Assembly: GCA_013350335.1 (NCBI GenBank)
Contig: CM023537.1
Span: forward strand, 10,906,438 to 10,970,437
Direction: 5' to 3'
Source of the DNA: Chimonanthus salicifolius
Lineage: Eukaryota; Streptophyta; Magnoliopsida; Laurales; Calycanthaceae
Length of the DNA stretch: 64,000 nt
The notes under the pieces: generated by a model
What the model was told of the DNA's origin: nothing
Seen by the model: the letters and a program-made list of their open reading frames with translations, nothing else
Database searches by the model: none
Translations under genes and position numbers: made by a program
Part shown: one piece after another, positions 39,334 to 52,500 of the stretch
How positions within the stretch are numbered: the stretch's first letter is position 1
How the letters are laid out: every line of letters begins with the position of its first letter

Positions 39334-39570
39334 CAGGCGCCCGCCATTCTCCTCCCTCGTCGTCGCGCTTTTTTTGGTTCTCCGAGAGTGAAATCTTGGG
39401 GAAAATCCCTCTGATTTCTTCTCTCTCTTCGCCATTTCGGCTCGATTTTCCCTTCCAAATACTCGCGTCTTCTCCCCCTCGATACCATAGTTCTTATTCT
39501 TTCTAGTTTCCTCTTTTTCCTCTTCAAATTTATCGCTTGATCCGAAGATTTTCTTTACCAGTAAGCAGCA

Positions 39571-39585
39571 ATGTTGACTCTCTGA
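39571..39585 (+). promoter_or_regulatory. Short upstream ORF in the peptidase leader
   Basis: ATG TTG ACT CTC TGA, four codons plus stop, lies 84 bases before the main ATG at 39669. If the leader is not spliced here (a GTAAGC donor-like site occurs at 39561), it is an AUG that ribosomes meet first. Confidence 0.45.
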
Positions 39586-39668
39586 ACATCGGCGTTGCTG
39601 TATCAAGATCTTCAGTCCCCAAAACAACTCTGCGCCGGATCTTCTCTCGGGTATTCAAACTCGGAACT

Positions 39669-42600
39669 ATGGCGATCCGAATTACAGTCTCCTTCTCAGG
39701 CTACGTCGCACAGAACCTCGCTACGTCCGCCGGAATCAGGGCGGGCAATTGCAGGCTCTTCCATGATTTCGGCTGCCGGTCCCGCATCTTTTTCTCAAAT
39801 CAGAAGTCGGACTTTGATCCGACGACGGTAAGGAATCACCCTGCCGGCTTCTCCAAATCTTGGGAGAAGAACTGGCCAAAGACGCCGCCGTCAGTGGCAA
39901 CATATAGCTCTTTGGCAAGTGATCTGACGACTGGGAGTTGCAGATCTTCTCTTGCTGTCGGATTGATGTCCATGATGAAGTTTTCTGGACTTTGCTCTGG
40001 ATCAGCTGGTTTGGGTGTTTTTGGAATCTCATCTTCATCGATGGTTGGATTCAAGCCCTCTTCACTTCTTTCCTTTTTTCAGGGAACGAAGTGGCTTCCC
40101 TGTAATGAGTTCTTTCAGGGATCTGTGAATGACTCCGTTGGCAAAAACGGCAGTGCTGATGCTGCTGATGGTGTACCCTCTGACAAGTTCGGGGGAGATT
40201 TGGATTTGAAACGATTTGATGGGAAAGGGGGTAGGAGTAATTCTTGGCTTGGGGGATGGCTGAATTTCGATTCAGAGAATGCGAGGACTGTTTTTACGGC
40301 GGTCACTGTTACTCTGCTCTATAGGTCTTTCTTGGCAGAGACACGATCAATTCCTTCACGCTCGATGTATCCCACTTTGGATAGGGGTGATCGCATATTA
40401 GCAGATAAGGTAAAGTTCTTATTTTCATCCTAGTTTTTTTGTTTACTGATTTTATCTTCAAATCAATGATATGATGTTACTACTGATTGGATGTTAGTTT
40501 GATGACTTCCCACGTTCAAAATAGGCCATTGAGATTGGGTTGACTTTCCTGTTCTAACTCTGACTCATAATCGGTAATAAACATGGTCTCAATTTACAGA
40601 ATTGCAATTGTACAAGGGCTTTCATAAATCCAGGATATGAAACATAATCCTACTTTATCACTTAGTGGAACTGGAATTCTATAGAGGTTTAGCCACTTGC
40701 AATTATGAAAATCCACATAACCCTACTGAATTCTGGTTCTACCTAGAAAATTTGAGTCATCAAACAAGCCCTAGTTTATTATTCTTAGATGGGTGATAGA
40801 TGTATCTCTCGATTCCATCTTGTGTTACTAACATTTTTTTTTCTCAATCGTTTCTTCAATTATTGGTCCAACAACTTCTATCTTTTTGTTCTTGACATAA
40901 GAAGCAATGATTTGGTTGAAGTTTCCATAAAAAAAAGTTTAATTTTTATTATCAAATTACCAAATTACAATTTCAGATGTATATGGACTCTCTTTCAGGA
41001 AGGGATAAACTGAAGACTTGTAATAAGAGATACCACTTTGTAGCTTTAGCTCCTTGCAATCTGAATACTGATCTTGGTTGAGCTTTACTTACCACCATCA
41101 CTGGATTTAAGTGTCCACATATGTATGGAAGTGCTTGGTTCATTGATTTTGTGAAATACTGATTTCTTGGGTGATGCTTCATCCATGCCCACCTTTACAA
41201 GTTAGGCCTGGGATCTGATCTTATTTGTATACTTATTTATATTTATTTTTAACACACGATCAAATGGTGAAAAATTACTTTGAAAAAGAAGAAGAAGAGA
41301 ACTACATTTTCATCTAGTTGTTTTTTCTAGGGCTAGAGACTGAAACGAAAAGCAGAAGTTTGTTCACCTTGAATGTTTTCTAATGGAAAATTTTCTCATT
41401 GCTTCCCCTCTCTGAACCTTGCAGGTTTCATATTGTTTTAGAGATCCTGATGTCACAGACATAGTGATTTTCAAGGCTCCTCCAAATCCAATCCTGGAGG
41501 TATGGTGTATTATTTCAGAAAGGTCTATTTATATATAATGTTATATCTATGAGGAGGATTCTGTAAATTGTGCCACTGATTAACAAATAACTTTTGCAGG
41601 AAAATGGTTACAGTGCAGGTCATGTGTTCATCAAAAGAGTTGTAGCCAAGGCAGGGGACTGCGTTGAAGTGAGTAGCCGTCTGATTATTTCACATCTTTC
41701 ATATTTTTCTTCTACTTCATTTCATTCCACACTTCATATGGACTGGTATTACTTATTTCTCAAAAATACTCTCTGATATTATGTAATTTGTTGTTTGGTA
41801 GGTCCGCGATGGAAAATTGTTGGTTAATGGTATCATCCAGGATGAAGATTTCATTTTAGAGCCACTTGCCTATGAAATGGATCCAGTGGTATTTTCTCCA
41901 TCCACATATTTTGTTGTTTATTGTTTGACATTGGTTGCTTAACTTGCTGAAATTGTGCTAGATAATTGAATATTTGTTTTTTGTTGATATGTGGTAATAA
42001 TAGTAATTAAAAGTACGAGTATTTGACTGATTTTGAAAAAGAAAAAGGTCACTTATGTTGATCTTAGCCAATTTGCAGAAATTTATTGACTGTTTCGGGC
42101 ATGGCTGCCCATGTGTGTGTGAGAGAGAGATCAGAATGATGACAACTCAAAATATTGAGGTGTAAATTCATTATCCTCCTATGAGAACAATGATGGCAAC
42201 TCAAAATATTGAGGTGTCAAACTTGACTGTTTCAAGCAAGGCATACTGTCATCTAGGGTTCTAGAATCAATACGAGTACTGTATCTTCCATTAGATACTT
42301 TTGGTGTTTCAGTGATGGCAACCCTTTTTTTTTTTGTATTACTATTTCTGCTCTACCTGATTAAATGTCTCAGACTGGTTATGATGTTCACTTTCCTTGA
42401 TTATATAGAATAGGGGCTACATCCTCTGTAAAGTAGGTACTCGGTAACAATTAAATGGATGATCAACAGCATGCCAGGAAGTTGTTTGCAGCGTGAATAT
42501 TGATATGCATTTTTGAGGTGATAAACCCTGTTATTTTACTGATTTCTTTTGTGGACTAATATCCTCTGTTTGTGCAGCTTGTGCCTGAAGGCTATGTATT

Positions 42601-43302
42601 TGTGATGGGGGATAACCGCAACAACAGTCTCGATTCTCACATTTGGTAAGTCCTGTGGCTTTAACTGGAGCTAGTGCTTGTTAGACCTGGATTTTGTTAG
42701 GTCAATATTTTAATCTTTCCATGAAATCCATTGGCAATTGTGTTTAGATGAGCCTGAAAAAAGGCTTCTGCAAAACAGCATCCCCCTTGTTTGCACATCC
42801 CATGAATGTAAGATTTCTGGGTTTATTAGAGACTCTGAAACAGTAGATTTTCAAGATAACCACACAGGAAAACAGGAAATTTCCTGTAAACTCCATTCAA
42901 ATAACCAAATGGAACATACATGCATCTCCAAAGAAATATTTCCAGGAAAATCTACTTCACTATTTGTTGGTTTTCTTGATATTTGCATCCATGGCACTAA
43001 GATTGTAAAAAATTACCATAAGCTTTACAATGGTTACTACAATAGATATTGACCGGACAAAGTTGATTAAAGTTGCAGTTCATATGCTATTTCTTTTACT
43101 GCATTCATAACGGTTATCCGTTGAACTTGTTTTCAGGGGCCCACTTCCTGTCAAAAACATTATCAGCAGATCTGTGCTTCGATACTGGCCTCCTCATAAA
43201 ATATCAGACACCGTCTATGAGCCGTTGTCGGGGCCTCCTAATAAAATATCAGACACCGTCTATGAGCCGTTGTCGGTGCAAAATTCATTGGCAGTTTCAT
43301 GA
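39669..43302 (+). CDS. Thylakoidal processing peptidase (plastid type I signal peptidase)
   Basis: Serine-lysine protease of the thylakoid (TPP/Plsp) family. It removes lumen-targeting signals from imported proteins. Six exons in phase: 39669-40409, 41425-41499, 41600-41668, 41802-41888, 42578-42645, 43137-43302; 401 residues. The start MAIRITVSFSGYVAQNL matches plant family starts; an in-frame open stretch upstream has no ATG. A long Ser-rich transit region is followed by a membrane segment (about 207-222), the nucleophile Ser232 in SIPSRSMYPTL, the general base Lys284 in VFIKRVVAKAGD, and the third signature GDNRNNSLDSHIWG (335-348; Ile replaces the more usual Asn). The C-terminus has a tandemly repeated 15-residue unit, so it is slightly longer than relatives. 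Introns 1 and 5 are the largest; the 104-codon frame in intron 5 is not a gene. Confidence 0.94.
43189..43278 (+). repeat. In-frame 45-bp tandem duplication in the peptidase C-terminus
   Basis: Two adjacent 45-bp units (43189-43233 and 43234-43278) encode PPHKISDTVYEPLSG and PPNKISDTVYEPLSV. They differ by only two bases. The family normally has one such unit after the RYWP motif. Confidence 0.95.
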
Positions 43303-44157
43303 CCCCAGCAAATACTACTTCAAACGCAATCGGATGATTCTCATTCCGGGAAAATACTGAGGATGTCCAAAAATTTGCTGCATCCCAGGAAGTATTTTCC
43401 CTGGATCTCTGATCTCCCATTCTATTTCGTGGATACGGCTTTGTAAATCTTTCTCTGGGCAGTTTTTTTGTTTTTACATTGATGGCACATGCTTTGTATT
43501 CTTTTTGTCAGACTCAGCAATTCTCGATTGTTCCTCAACTGAAACTCTGATTTGTAGAAAATGAAAAGATGAACTTTCGCATTTGTTTATGTATCAACAT
43601 TCCCTTAATTAAGTCATTTCTGTTGTGATTTTATTAGTTCAGTGTTGACTCTGATCGGCAGTGTAGATTGTAGAATTCCTCTGTAGAACTGAAATTTAGT
43701 AGAATTTGGTTTTCCCAAACTTTTTTTTTCTTATAATGGAATTCGACTCGACTTCGTACTCTTCCTAAGGATTCCAGTAGATCATGAAATGCCCATCCCT
43801 GACTCAAATTGGATTTTTATCAAGTTGAAGTTTCATAATCCAAACCCCAGAAAAATGCCGCACAAGTTAGGTGTATTAGCACCTGGGCCCAAGAACACTT
43901 TTTAGGAGCAGCTAGCCTTTATGATATCGGGTCGAATCTACTGGCCTAAACGGGGTTCAAATTCAGCTTGTCACCAAAGGGCTTGAGGCCTTGAGCTGTT
44001 TATCTGGGCTTACCTTCTGATTTCCAAGGATGTCATATCCAATTGTTTCCTTGGTCAAAAATCAAAATCAGGCATAGTCGGTACGAATTAGCAGTCTCTT
44101 TTAAAGCTTCAATCAATATATATCTTCTCAGGCCCATCATATATTGTTGATCTCTTG
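43303..44157. other. Peptidase 3' flank
   Basis: Probable 3' UTR over the first 200-300 bases, then non-coding sequence with no gene or clear repeat. Confidence 0.5.
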
Positions 44158-44725
44158 GGGGATATTTCAAATATCGGTAGGGCTGCAACTCGGGTCGGGG
44201 TTTTGGCCTGACCCGCATGACCTGACCTGAGAAATCATGCGGGTCGGGTCAAGAATTTTGGGCCAGTGGGTCGGGTCGGGTTGAGAAGATAAAAACCCGC
44301 ATGAAATTCGGGTCGGGCCGGGTTGAGGATATTACGAGTTAACCCGATTCGATCTGTCCCAACCCGACCCGTTCCGGCTAAAATTAGGCTAAAATGGGTT
44401 CATAATGAGGGTTGGGTCAGAATTCGGGTTAATTCGGGTCGGATCGGGTTCTTGAGTCCGGGTTTAGAATTTGGATCGGGTCGGGTTCCATATATATCAA
44501 CTTAGGTCGGGTTGAGTTTTAAGAAACCCTACCCGCCCGACCCGAGTTGTAGCCCTAAATATCGGTAAATATCGACCGATATATCACCAAATATCATTCA
44601 GTAATTTTTCTAATTTTTTTTTGAATAAAATAAGAAAACGGAAAGATAGAAAAATAAAAACGGAAAGATAGAAAAATATGACCGATATGGTCAGATCCGA
44701 TATTGAAATATCGGTCACGTGCTCT
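44158..44725. mobile_element. CGATAT-rich MITE, split by a younger hAT MITE
   Basis: GATATTTCAAATATCGG at about 44161-44177 faces CCGATATTGAAATATCGG near 44697-44714 as an inverted repeat. Internal CGATAT motifs occur throughout, plus a small tandem repeat of AAAACGGAAAGATAGAAAAA at 44635-44677. Without the insertion at 44178-44557 the element is about 190 bp. Similar CGATATTT sequence occurs near 60640-60760. Outer limits are approximate. Confidence 0.55.
44178..44557. mobile_element. hAT-type MITE, GGGTCGGG-rich family, copy 2
   Basis: A 380-bp element starts TAGGGCTGCAACTCGGGTC and ends GACCCGAGTTGTAGCCCTA, a nearly perfect terminal inverted repeat. A perfect 8-bp target duplication AATATCGG flanks it (44170-44177, 44558-44565). 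The interior is rich in GGGTCGGG/CCCGACCC, and the element shares internal sequence with the copy at 1080-1370. It is non-coding. Confidence 0.92.
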
Positions 44726-46441
44726 AGTGTCCGTGGGCTACTTAATTTTAAGGCCCTATTGGCCCAAATAGTCACCTTATGGTACTGCTCTGCCTACTTT
44801 ATCATCATAAATATATATAAAATAAAAGAAGAAATGAGATCTAATCAAGTTAGGTCATGCTTCTTCACTGTTGATTGGTTAATTTGAACTTTTAAATTAT
44901 AAAAAAAATTAAGTAAATTATATAATCAAGTCTACCACATCCGATCATTTCTCTATTCAAATATTAGTTTGAAATTGATACGGTCAAATAATAATGTATC
45001 AGTGACATACGACTGTACCAATAAAAAAATATGTTTACTTTCTACTCTTGATTAATTGGTATAGGATTTTTAATAAAAAAAAATATGTTTACTTTCTGCT
45101 CTTGATTAATTGGTATAGGATTTTTATTCCAATAGGTTATGTTTGTACATCTTTTCTTATTATTACCTATCAATTATGAGTAGTTATTTAGACATCTGAT
45201 TTTTCTTATAAAAGATACCCCATTTCAAAATTTTATGTGAAATTACTATTTTGCCCCTCATTTTTGTGTAGAGTAATTGTCTTTTTTAAAAAATTGAAAG
45301 GTAAAATGATAATTTTCACATAAAATTCTGAAATGAAGTGTTTCTTAAAGAAAAGTAGGGTGTCTAAATGTCCACTCTTCAATTATTAGAAAAGTTGATT
45401 GGCAATTTCTAAACTAAATATTCAAAATTTAAATTTAAATTCTAATTCATTTCCACTCTTTCTTTTTAATCATTTTTCCAATATTAAAATAAAACTCCAA
45501 ATTTTTTAATCTATCTTCATATGTTTAAATTGATAATACTGCGACAGTAACTAATAGCAATACAGAGTGACTTCTGGTGTATCGATAACATGTAGCTATG
45601 TATGCATATGTTCTGTATATCAAAACACTGGTTGATGATGATATACCGGTAGAAGTAAAATGAGAATTTCACTCCATCTCATGTCTCTTAACAAATTTGG
45701 GAGTCCTTAAAATAAAGAAACAACAAGCAACTCGAAATTAAGGCTAAAACAAATGGAAGAATATTTTATATTTTATTGAATCTTCTTTTTAAAATATATC
45801 TATTATACAAACTTTCTTTTTTTGTCTTTGACTGGCCATATATTGACTGATGCATCCCATCGTAATGGTCAGGTTCAATGCTTGAATTTTCTAAAAATAA
45901 TACTTATGGTTGTTTTTAAGAAGTTTTAAAGCAAGATTTCAAGTTTGAAAGATATTCTTCCATTTTAACCTTATTTTATTTCAAATATTTTATTTGAGTT
46001 ATTTTTATTAATTTTTTAAAAAAAAATTTAATCTTGAAGTTTTTTAAGTTTTTTGTAAAAAATAAATAAATAAAATGAGATTGAATGCTCATGAATTTGA
46101 GCAAAGATATCTTAATACGATTAATAAAATTTGTCCGATATTTCTTACCAGTAAGATCACATTAGAGGATGAGGATTTGAAAATGAGATGTTCACGATTT
46201 TATAGTATTTTCATGTGCATGCAATCATAGGGTCAACCAAATAAAATGATAATAGATTCTTTAGAATAATCTTTTATTTAATATATGGTCATTTAAAATT
46301 ATTATGATTAGAATATATTTTTAGATTAGAAATAATTAATTGTATATTTTTTAGATTTGGGTCTGAAATTTCAGACTCACATTAGTATAAAATTATAAAT
46401 CAGGCCGATTCAAACCTGCGCGTGGTCGATCCAACAGAACC
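44726..46441. other. AT-rich intergenic DNA upstream of the Lines homologue
   Basis: No gene is supported. It holds a duplicated unit (45020-45126). The promoter of the downstream gene must lie in the last few hundred bases, but no convincing TATA box is visible. Confidence 0.5.
45020..45126. repeat. Near-perfect 52/55-bp tandem duplication
   Basis: AATAAAAAAATATGTTTACTT... to ...TATAGGATTTTT occurs at 45020-45071 and again at 45072-45126 with one substitution and a longer A run. Recent local duplication in non-coding DNA. Confidence 0.85.
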
Positions 46442-46504
46442 ATGTCTCCTCCCCATTTCTCCCGCCTTTGCAGTCTCGTTAACGACTCTCTCCTTCCATA
46501 CATC

Positions 46505-46551
<47 letters not shown>

Positions 46552-49500
46552 GATATCTCTTTAATTTTATTTTTATTTTCTTTGATGCAGGAAAAGGGTT
46601 CCGAATTTCCAACGAATGAGAAAGAGAAGAATCTTCTAATCGTTCTCACTCAGGTAGCTTTCTCTGCCCTTTTTTCCAAAGCCCAGATGGGATTTTTCTT
46701 TTTTTCTTTTTTCCATTTGGCTGAAATCAGATTGAATTGATATCGTAATGTCTACTCAATTCACTTCTTGTTGCCTCTTTTAATGGTTTCCACCGCATTC
46801 AGATATCCAGACAAATCAAGTCATGGACAGATGCACTGGATTCCGATTCTGACGGTGATGTGAGTATCATTTCCGTCGATTTTGCGTTTCATTTTGTGAT
46901 TATCGTAGACCCTGTTTGGATACATGGAAAGTTCTTTGCTGATTTTTTTTTTTTTAACTAAAAAAGTATAGAAATTGGTTTTTATTAAGCAACTGTTATT
47001 TCCAGGAAAAAACTTCTCTTTCAATAATCAAACATAGGAATACCTATCTGCTGTTGTTATTGTTTCTGTTTCTATTTACAAAATTTTAAGTCCTTCGCCC
47101 CAAGTGTTACTGGGTGAAATTTCCGTTGCCATAAGTTGACTTTATTCTGTTTCCAAAAATGGGTTGGAGATTACTAGGGCGTGATTAGTTCAAGGATTTC
47201 TGGATTCTTTGTTGAATCCAAAGTACTGTACTGTATATATATGGAAAATACATCCAATCAGAATGTATGTCTGTAGGCCCTACCTTTGATGCACAAGGCC
47301 ATTAGAAAGGGATACATAGAATGGTTATGGATTCCAGTCCCATGGGTGTAAGATAGGCAGTTGGCCCATAGAAACAGTTTTCCAAATCCAAATTAGGACA
47401 ACCTTGATTGATAGGATAATTGGCTTAGATGATGATGGTCATGATGATGCTCCTTTTATCACATTTGGGTGATCCTAAATAGTATGAAGAGCATGTAAAG
47501 TGGATGGTTACCAGATTTAGTAGACAGTTGGATCAGATCTAAAGGAACCATCTATATAGCATGCTTCAAGGATGCTCATGAATGTTGGGTTGAGCCAAGG
47601 CTATTTGTGTTCAACAGTCCTTGCCGTTTCAAATTTGGGGCTCACTAGTCCATCACTGGTGTAATGAAATGTATGGTTGTAAATGTCTTTGGTTCAAATT
47701 GTTCAGTTTACAATGGATAAGGCCAGTTTTGGGATGTATCTTTTTAATAAACAAGAAAATAATGATGGCACTTTTTTTTACCCCCAAAATCTCAAAAAAA
47801 AAAGGGTCTAAAAATCTAGATAGGGCACCCTTTTCACCCATTCTTTGGGTTCTCTCTGCAAAAATGTAATGCTCTGAAACATATCAAGCTACAACTTGGA
47901 GAAAGGAAATCACCATTACTAGATGCTGCAGAAGAACAAGGGATGTCATGCTAAATACTAAAACTCTTAGAAGGACTCAATTCACTCAACTATGTAACAT
48001 CCAGTTTGATTGTCTTCTTGCTGATTACTAAGTTGATCTTGTAATTTGTTAGACCTATTATATAACAAGCGTAGCGTGGCTGTCTTGCCACCAGAAAGAT
48101 TGGATGATGTTTCAATGATGATGATGATGAGTGTGTTTCTCTTATGATTGGAGTACTCTATGATACAAAGCATATAAATCACTTGTAGTTGATTATTTTG
48201 TTAATAAATTTTTTTAGTATCATGCTTTAATGGCTTAGACTGTTATGGCACTTGTTTAAGATTTTACTTATTTAATGGTTATTATTGCCCTCTGCTCATC
48301 TATTTCAAGAAGTATAGCTGGTACTTCAAATACCTTTCTTCATCTTTTTTAAGCTGGCACTTTTAGATGATTTCATTTTTGTGTATTAAGATTTTCATAT
48401 ATAACAGTTTTGGATTCATTTCCCTGCTTCAGAAAGCCTTATGCTAAAAATGTAGACTACGTTTGTAAGATCACATTCCCGTCTATATATATACTTTGGA
48501 TATGAGTGCAATTTACAGGAGGTACATGGGTGTGAGAGAGGGGGAATAGAATGGATCTATTTGATCCACTATAGGCTCACAAGCCAAAGTTCATGCAAAC
48601 TAATTTGTAGGTGAACATTGATTTATATATATAGGAAAATGATCAGCTGCGTACCCCATAAGTGCTCTCATGGTCGGAGCTCCATGTGGAGCCCACTTAT
48701 GATCATTTAGTTGGGTGGATTTGAAAGATCTATATGTGTATCTAGTGCTTATGCGTACCTAATTTGATTGAATGAATCTAGCCATGAGATTAAACTTGAT
48801 AAAATTACACCTTTATTTATTGTTGATCTTTGGGTCCTTAAAATCTATGGCTAGAGTTGCTTGCTGAAGCTGATTTTTTATAGGCATTATATATACACAT
48901 AGATCTTTCAAACCCATTCAACCCCACGATCATAGATAGGCTCCACAAGGAGCTCCCACTGTAAGAGCACTTTATGGGGTGTATATATACGCACACCTAA
49001 GGGACATCCCGGCTGCGTTTGGATGGGGGGTAAGGGGGGTCACCCCTCCTTACCTTATTTGGTAACCCAAAAATTACCCCAAGTGAGGGTAAAAATTCAA
49101 AAAATCACCCCCCTCATCACCCTTTTTGAATACCCCATTGAAGCTTGGGGTATTCAAGGGTGACCCTAGGTGAGGGGTGACCCCTATAAAATTACCCTTC
49201 ATCCAAACGCAGGCCCACTTATGAGGGACAAAATTTTCTTTTGATCAAATGGAGCCTACATAGGCCACAATAACACCCTTTCCCCTAAAGCCATCTACCC
49301 TTCATGAGTTGGATCCGGTCCAATTTGAAACCATTGGAGTTAGAAGCCATGATTTTGAAAGGTCCACAGATCAATGGTGAAATTGGGCTCAATTTTGGAT
49401 GAATTTCAATCCAATAGTGAGATCAACTTAAAATGGGTTCAAATTAAGTTGGATCCAATTCATGGGAGGTAGATGGGTGTGAGGGGGAAAACGGGTGTTC

Positions 49501-52500
49501 CCTCATGAGAGATGTCCCTTAGGAGATAAAGTTCCTATATGCATATTCCTGAGTACATCCCATCCCTAGCAAAAGTTGCAATGTACAAATGCACTTATTA
49601 TCTTTATGGTATTGCTCCATGATTGTCTCAAGGTAACTGGAAAGCTGATGGTCTGTCTTGCTGTTTCTTGCAGGAAATTATGGTAAATCTGGTATCCAGT
49701 GGTAAATGTTGCCAAGGCTTGGATCCACTTTTTGAAGGAGGCCATTTTTGCTTGGTTAATGTTGTATATACATTGGTAAAGTTCGATCTGGACTACTGAG
49801 TGCTTTTTTTCTATCATAGCACATTATATCAAGTTCTCACTAGTTGACTTTAAATATTCCATATATGTCAAAATCCTATGTGCATGGTTACTCATTGTGC
49901 TGCTGCTTTTTTTGTTATTATGGCAGGTAGTTCTCCTGACAATTGAGAATCAATATGTTCAACATACCACTGGAAGTGTTCTTGTGGTCATATCCAATTT
50001 TCTTGTTAAATCTGTATGTTTTGATAGTGCCCTAGAAATCCATGTATGAAAGTTTAAATTATTTCTATACTAGTTTTCAGCTTTCTTCTCATTGTTTACT
50101 TTGCAGGGAAACGACGTGAACAGTTTTCTCCAATTGTTATGGGCTAGTATAGAAGTAGCAATTTTGGGAATTCATTCATCCATATCAAAACCAGCAACTG
50201 GTTCTACTATTATTGCAGATGAAAAGCCAGCACACTATGACATCCATAGCATAGATTGCAATACTACACGCTTCATTTCACTTTTGCAACCAAAGTTAGT
50301 CAATGCTAATTGGGTTACAGCAACCACTCTAGTTCAAGTTTTACGCAAGATACTTAAATCTTTGAAACATGACTATGGTGAACTTCCAGAAGAATATGTT
50401 TGTTCTTTTAGTTATTCTTTCCTAAATGTATCTTGGGATTTGTTGCTTGATGGAAACATGGGCTCCCTAGAGTCAAAAGACTTTTTCTTAGCATCAGTAC
50501 TTCAAATTTTCTGTTCATTGGTTGAGCAAAGAGGTTCAGAGGAAGACAGTGGTAGCAACTTTGATGAACTTCCTCTTGGCAAAATCAGAGATCTTGTTCC
50601 CAAGTTTTTGCATTGGGGTCTATCCAGGCATTCAAATTCCAAACAGAGGTGCATTTCAAGATACTTGAGACACAAAATATTGGTAAGCAGTAACTTTTCA
50701 TCTCTTTTTTGACAAATGTTGGCACATTCACCATGCTAACTGTTGTCAGTATTATGTAGTTTTCCAATGCATAGTTGTTATTGTGTTGAAGGTGCGCCAC
50801 AAAATTCATGAAATAGACCCTACCTTATTGCCTTGAAATGGAATTCTCTACACTTGAGACTGTGTTATCTTTATTCCAAGCAAAGCCATAATATCCCTGG
50901 GCTTTGAGCCGGAACAAGTAGTGGATATGAAGTGGGGTCCAGATTGGTGGCTTGCACTTCTTTAGTCCAAGGAAAGTTATAATATCCTTGGGCCTTGAAC
51001 TTGTAGGCCCTAGTATGATTGGATGTGCTCTGCATATCTCCCCGATGGGATAATCCTAAATTCCTAAATTCTCAATTGGTGGCCCACAAATAGTAGACTG
51101 AGCACTATATGCAACATCCCATAGTATATGACATTCAAGAAAACTGTCCAATATCTGGATGGCTGAGATCTTCTATTCTGGGAAACTGCTGGTTCGTACA
51201 GTCATATTTGATACATGGTTGGGCTGTCAGACCAAAGTGTTGCATCAGCTAGCCAGAGGTCCTGCTGCTACAAGCATTCTTGAGATTGCATGCAGTTTCT
51301 CAAGCGAATTATCATAAACCTCTCTCTCTCTGATTGGTTGAGTGAACTGATCTTTAGAGTGATTCTTGCAATATGAAAAGACCACCCAATTTTTATTTTA
51401 TTTTCTTTATGAAACAGTTTATCCCCTATACTCACTTCTTAACTATAGAGAATACCTTTTAGAGTTAAGCTGGATCATGATTAGATTATATGCTGCAGAT
51501 GCTAATGGTCAGGCTTAGTATTCATATTCGTCATCAATGTTCCACTCTAGCACTGTGGCTGCAATTACTTAGACAATATTTTGAAGATGTATTATATTTA
51601 CTGGTCTCTGAACGACATGATGATCTTGACAACTGTTTAGAAGGGTCTCCATTTCTGATATCTATTGCTGATGGAGAAAATGTCGACAGTTTATGCAACC
51701 GCCACTTACAGAGACAGGCCATCTTCCTTCTTTTAAAGTGCTCCTTCAGTTTGATCAGCTTCAGTAAAGGAACTGCCAGGAAATGTTCTTGTATAGGGAA
51801 GGAACCTTGCAGTGAAAAAGGTTTGTCAGAACTTTCTGAGTGGTTTAAGAGGTGTATGTCTCTGGAAAAGATTTTAGACTGCAAGACTTTCTCAAACCTC
51901 TGTAGCAGCTTTGCATTATCATTTTTGCAACTATATATGGATGAGGTATGCTTTCCTATCTCCTGAGTCCTGAAAACTACTTGATACTGGGGTGGCAATG
52001 GACTGGACATGGGTTGGGCTGTGTTGGGCCATTTGCTTCAGGTGTGATGTTACATTGTTTACCTATGTTACCCTAAAGTTAGCTGACCCATTCACAGCGA
52101 TCAAACAGGCAGGTGTTAATTTTTAATAGAGAAGTTGATTGGACCTGAAATTCATGTCCAGCCAATTTATTGATTATACCTGAAATGGAGCTCCAGGTCT
52201 GACCTCTACCTAGGATAATGCCTAATCCTAGTCCACAGTAGTTCAGATGCAGACACTCAACCATTGACCTGGAGCATTTCCTGTCCTACTTGAAACATTA
52301 TTATCTTTTTGAAGATGCAAGCTTTTTTACTGAATTACCTTTTTTCAAAATGTTCTTTCCATGTGTTGTTGATCTTTACTGTTTGATCATATACCCTAAT
52401 TGAATACCATAAGAGTCTGTTATTGTATTTCTCTTTTCTTGTTCAACATGTGTATCCATGATGGATTTACGGGCATATCTATATACCTAACCTAATTTAA

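Noticed and set aside
42738..43052. 104-codon frame in the peptidase intron 5
   Set aside because: Lies wholly within an intron with good GT-AG sites, and the composition is not protein-like.
44178..44557. GGGTCGGG arrays as telomere-like or stand-alone G-quadruplex sequence
   Set aside because: Terminal inverted repeats and an 8-bp target duplication show it is a MITE; the G-rich motif belongs to the element.
46400..46612. Antisense Arg-Glu-rich frame across the CT repeat
   Set aside because: Microsatellite artefact opposite the first exons of the Lines homologue.
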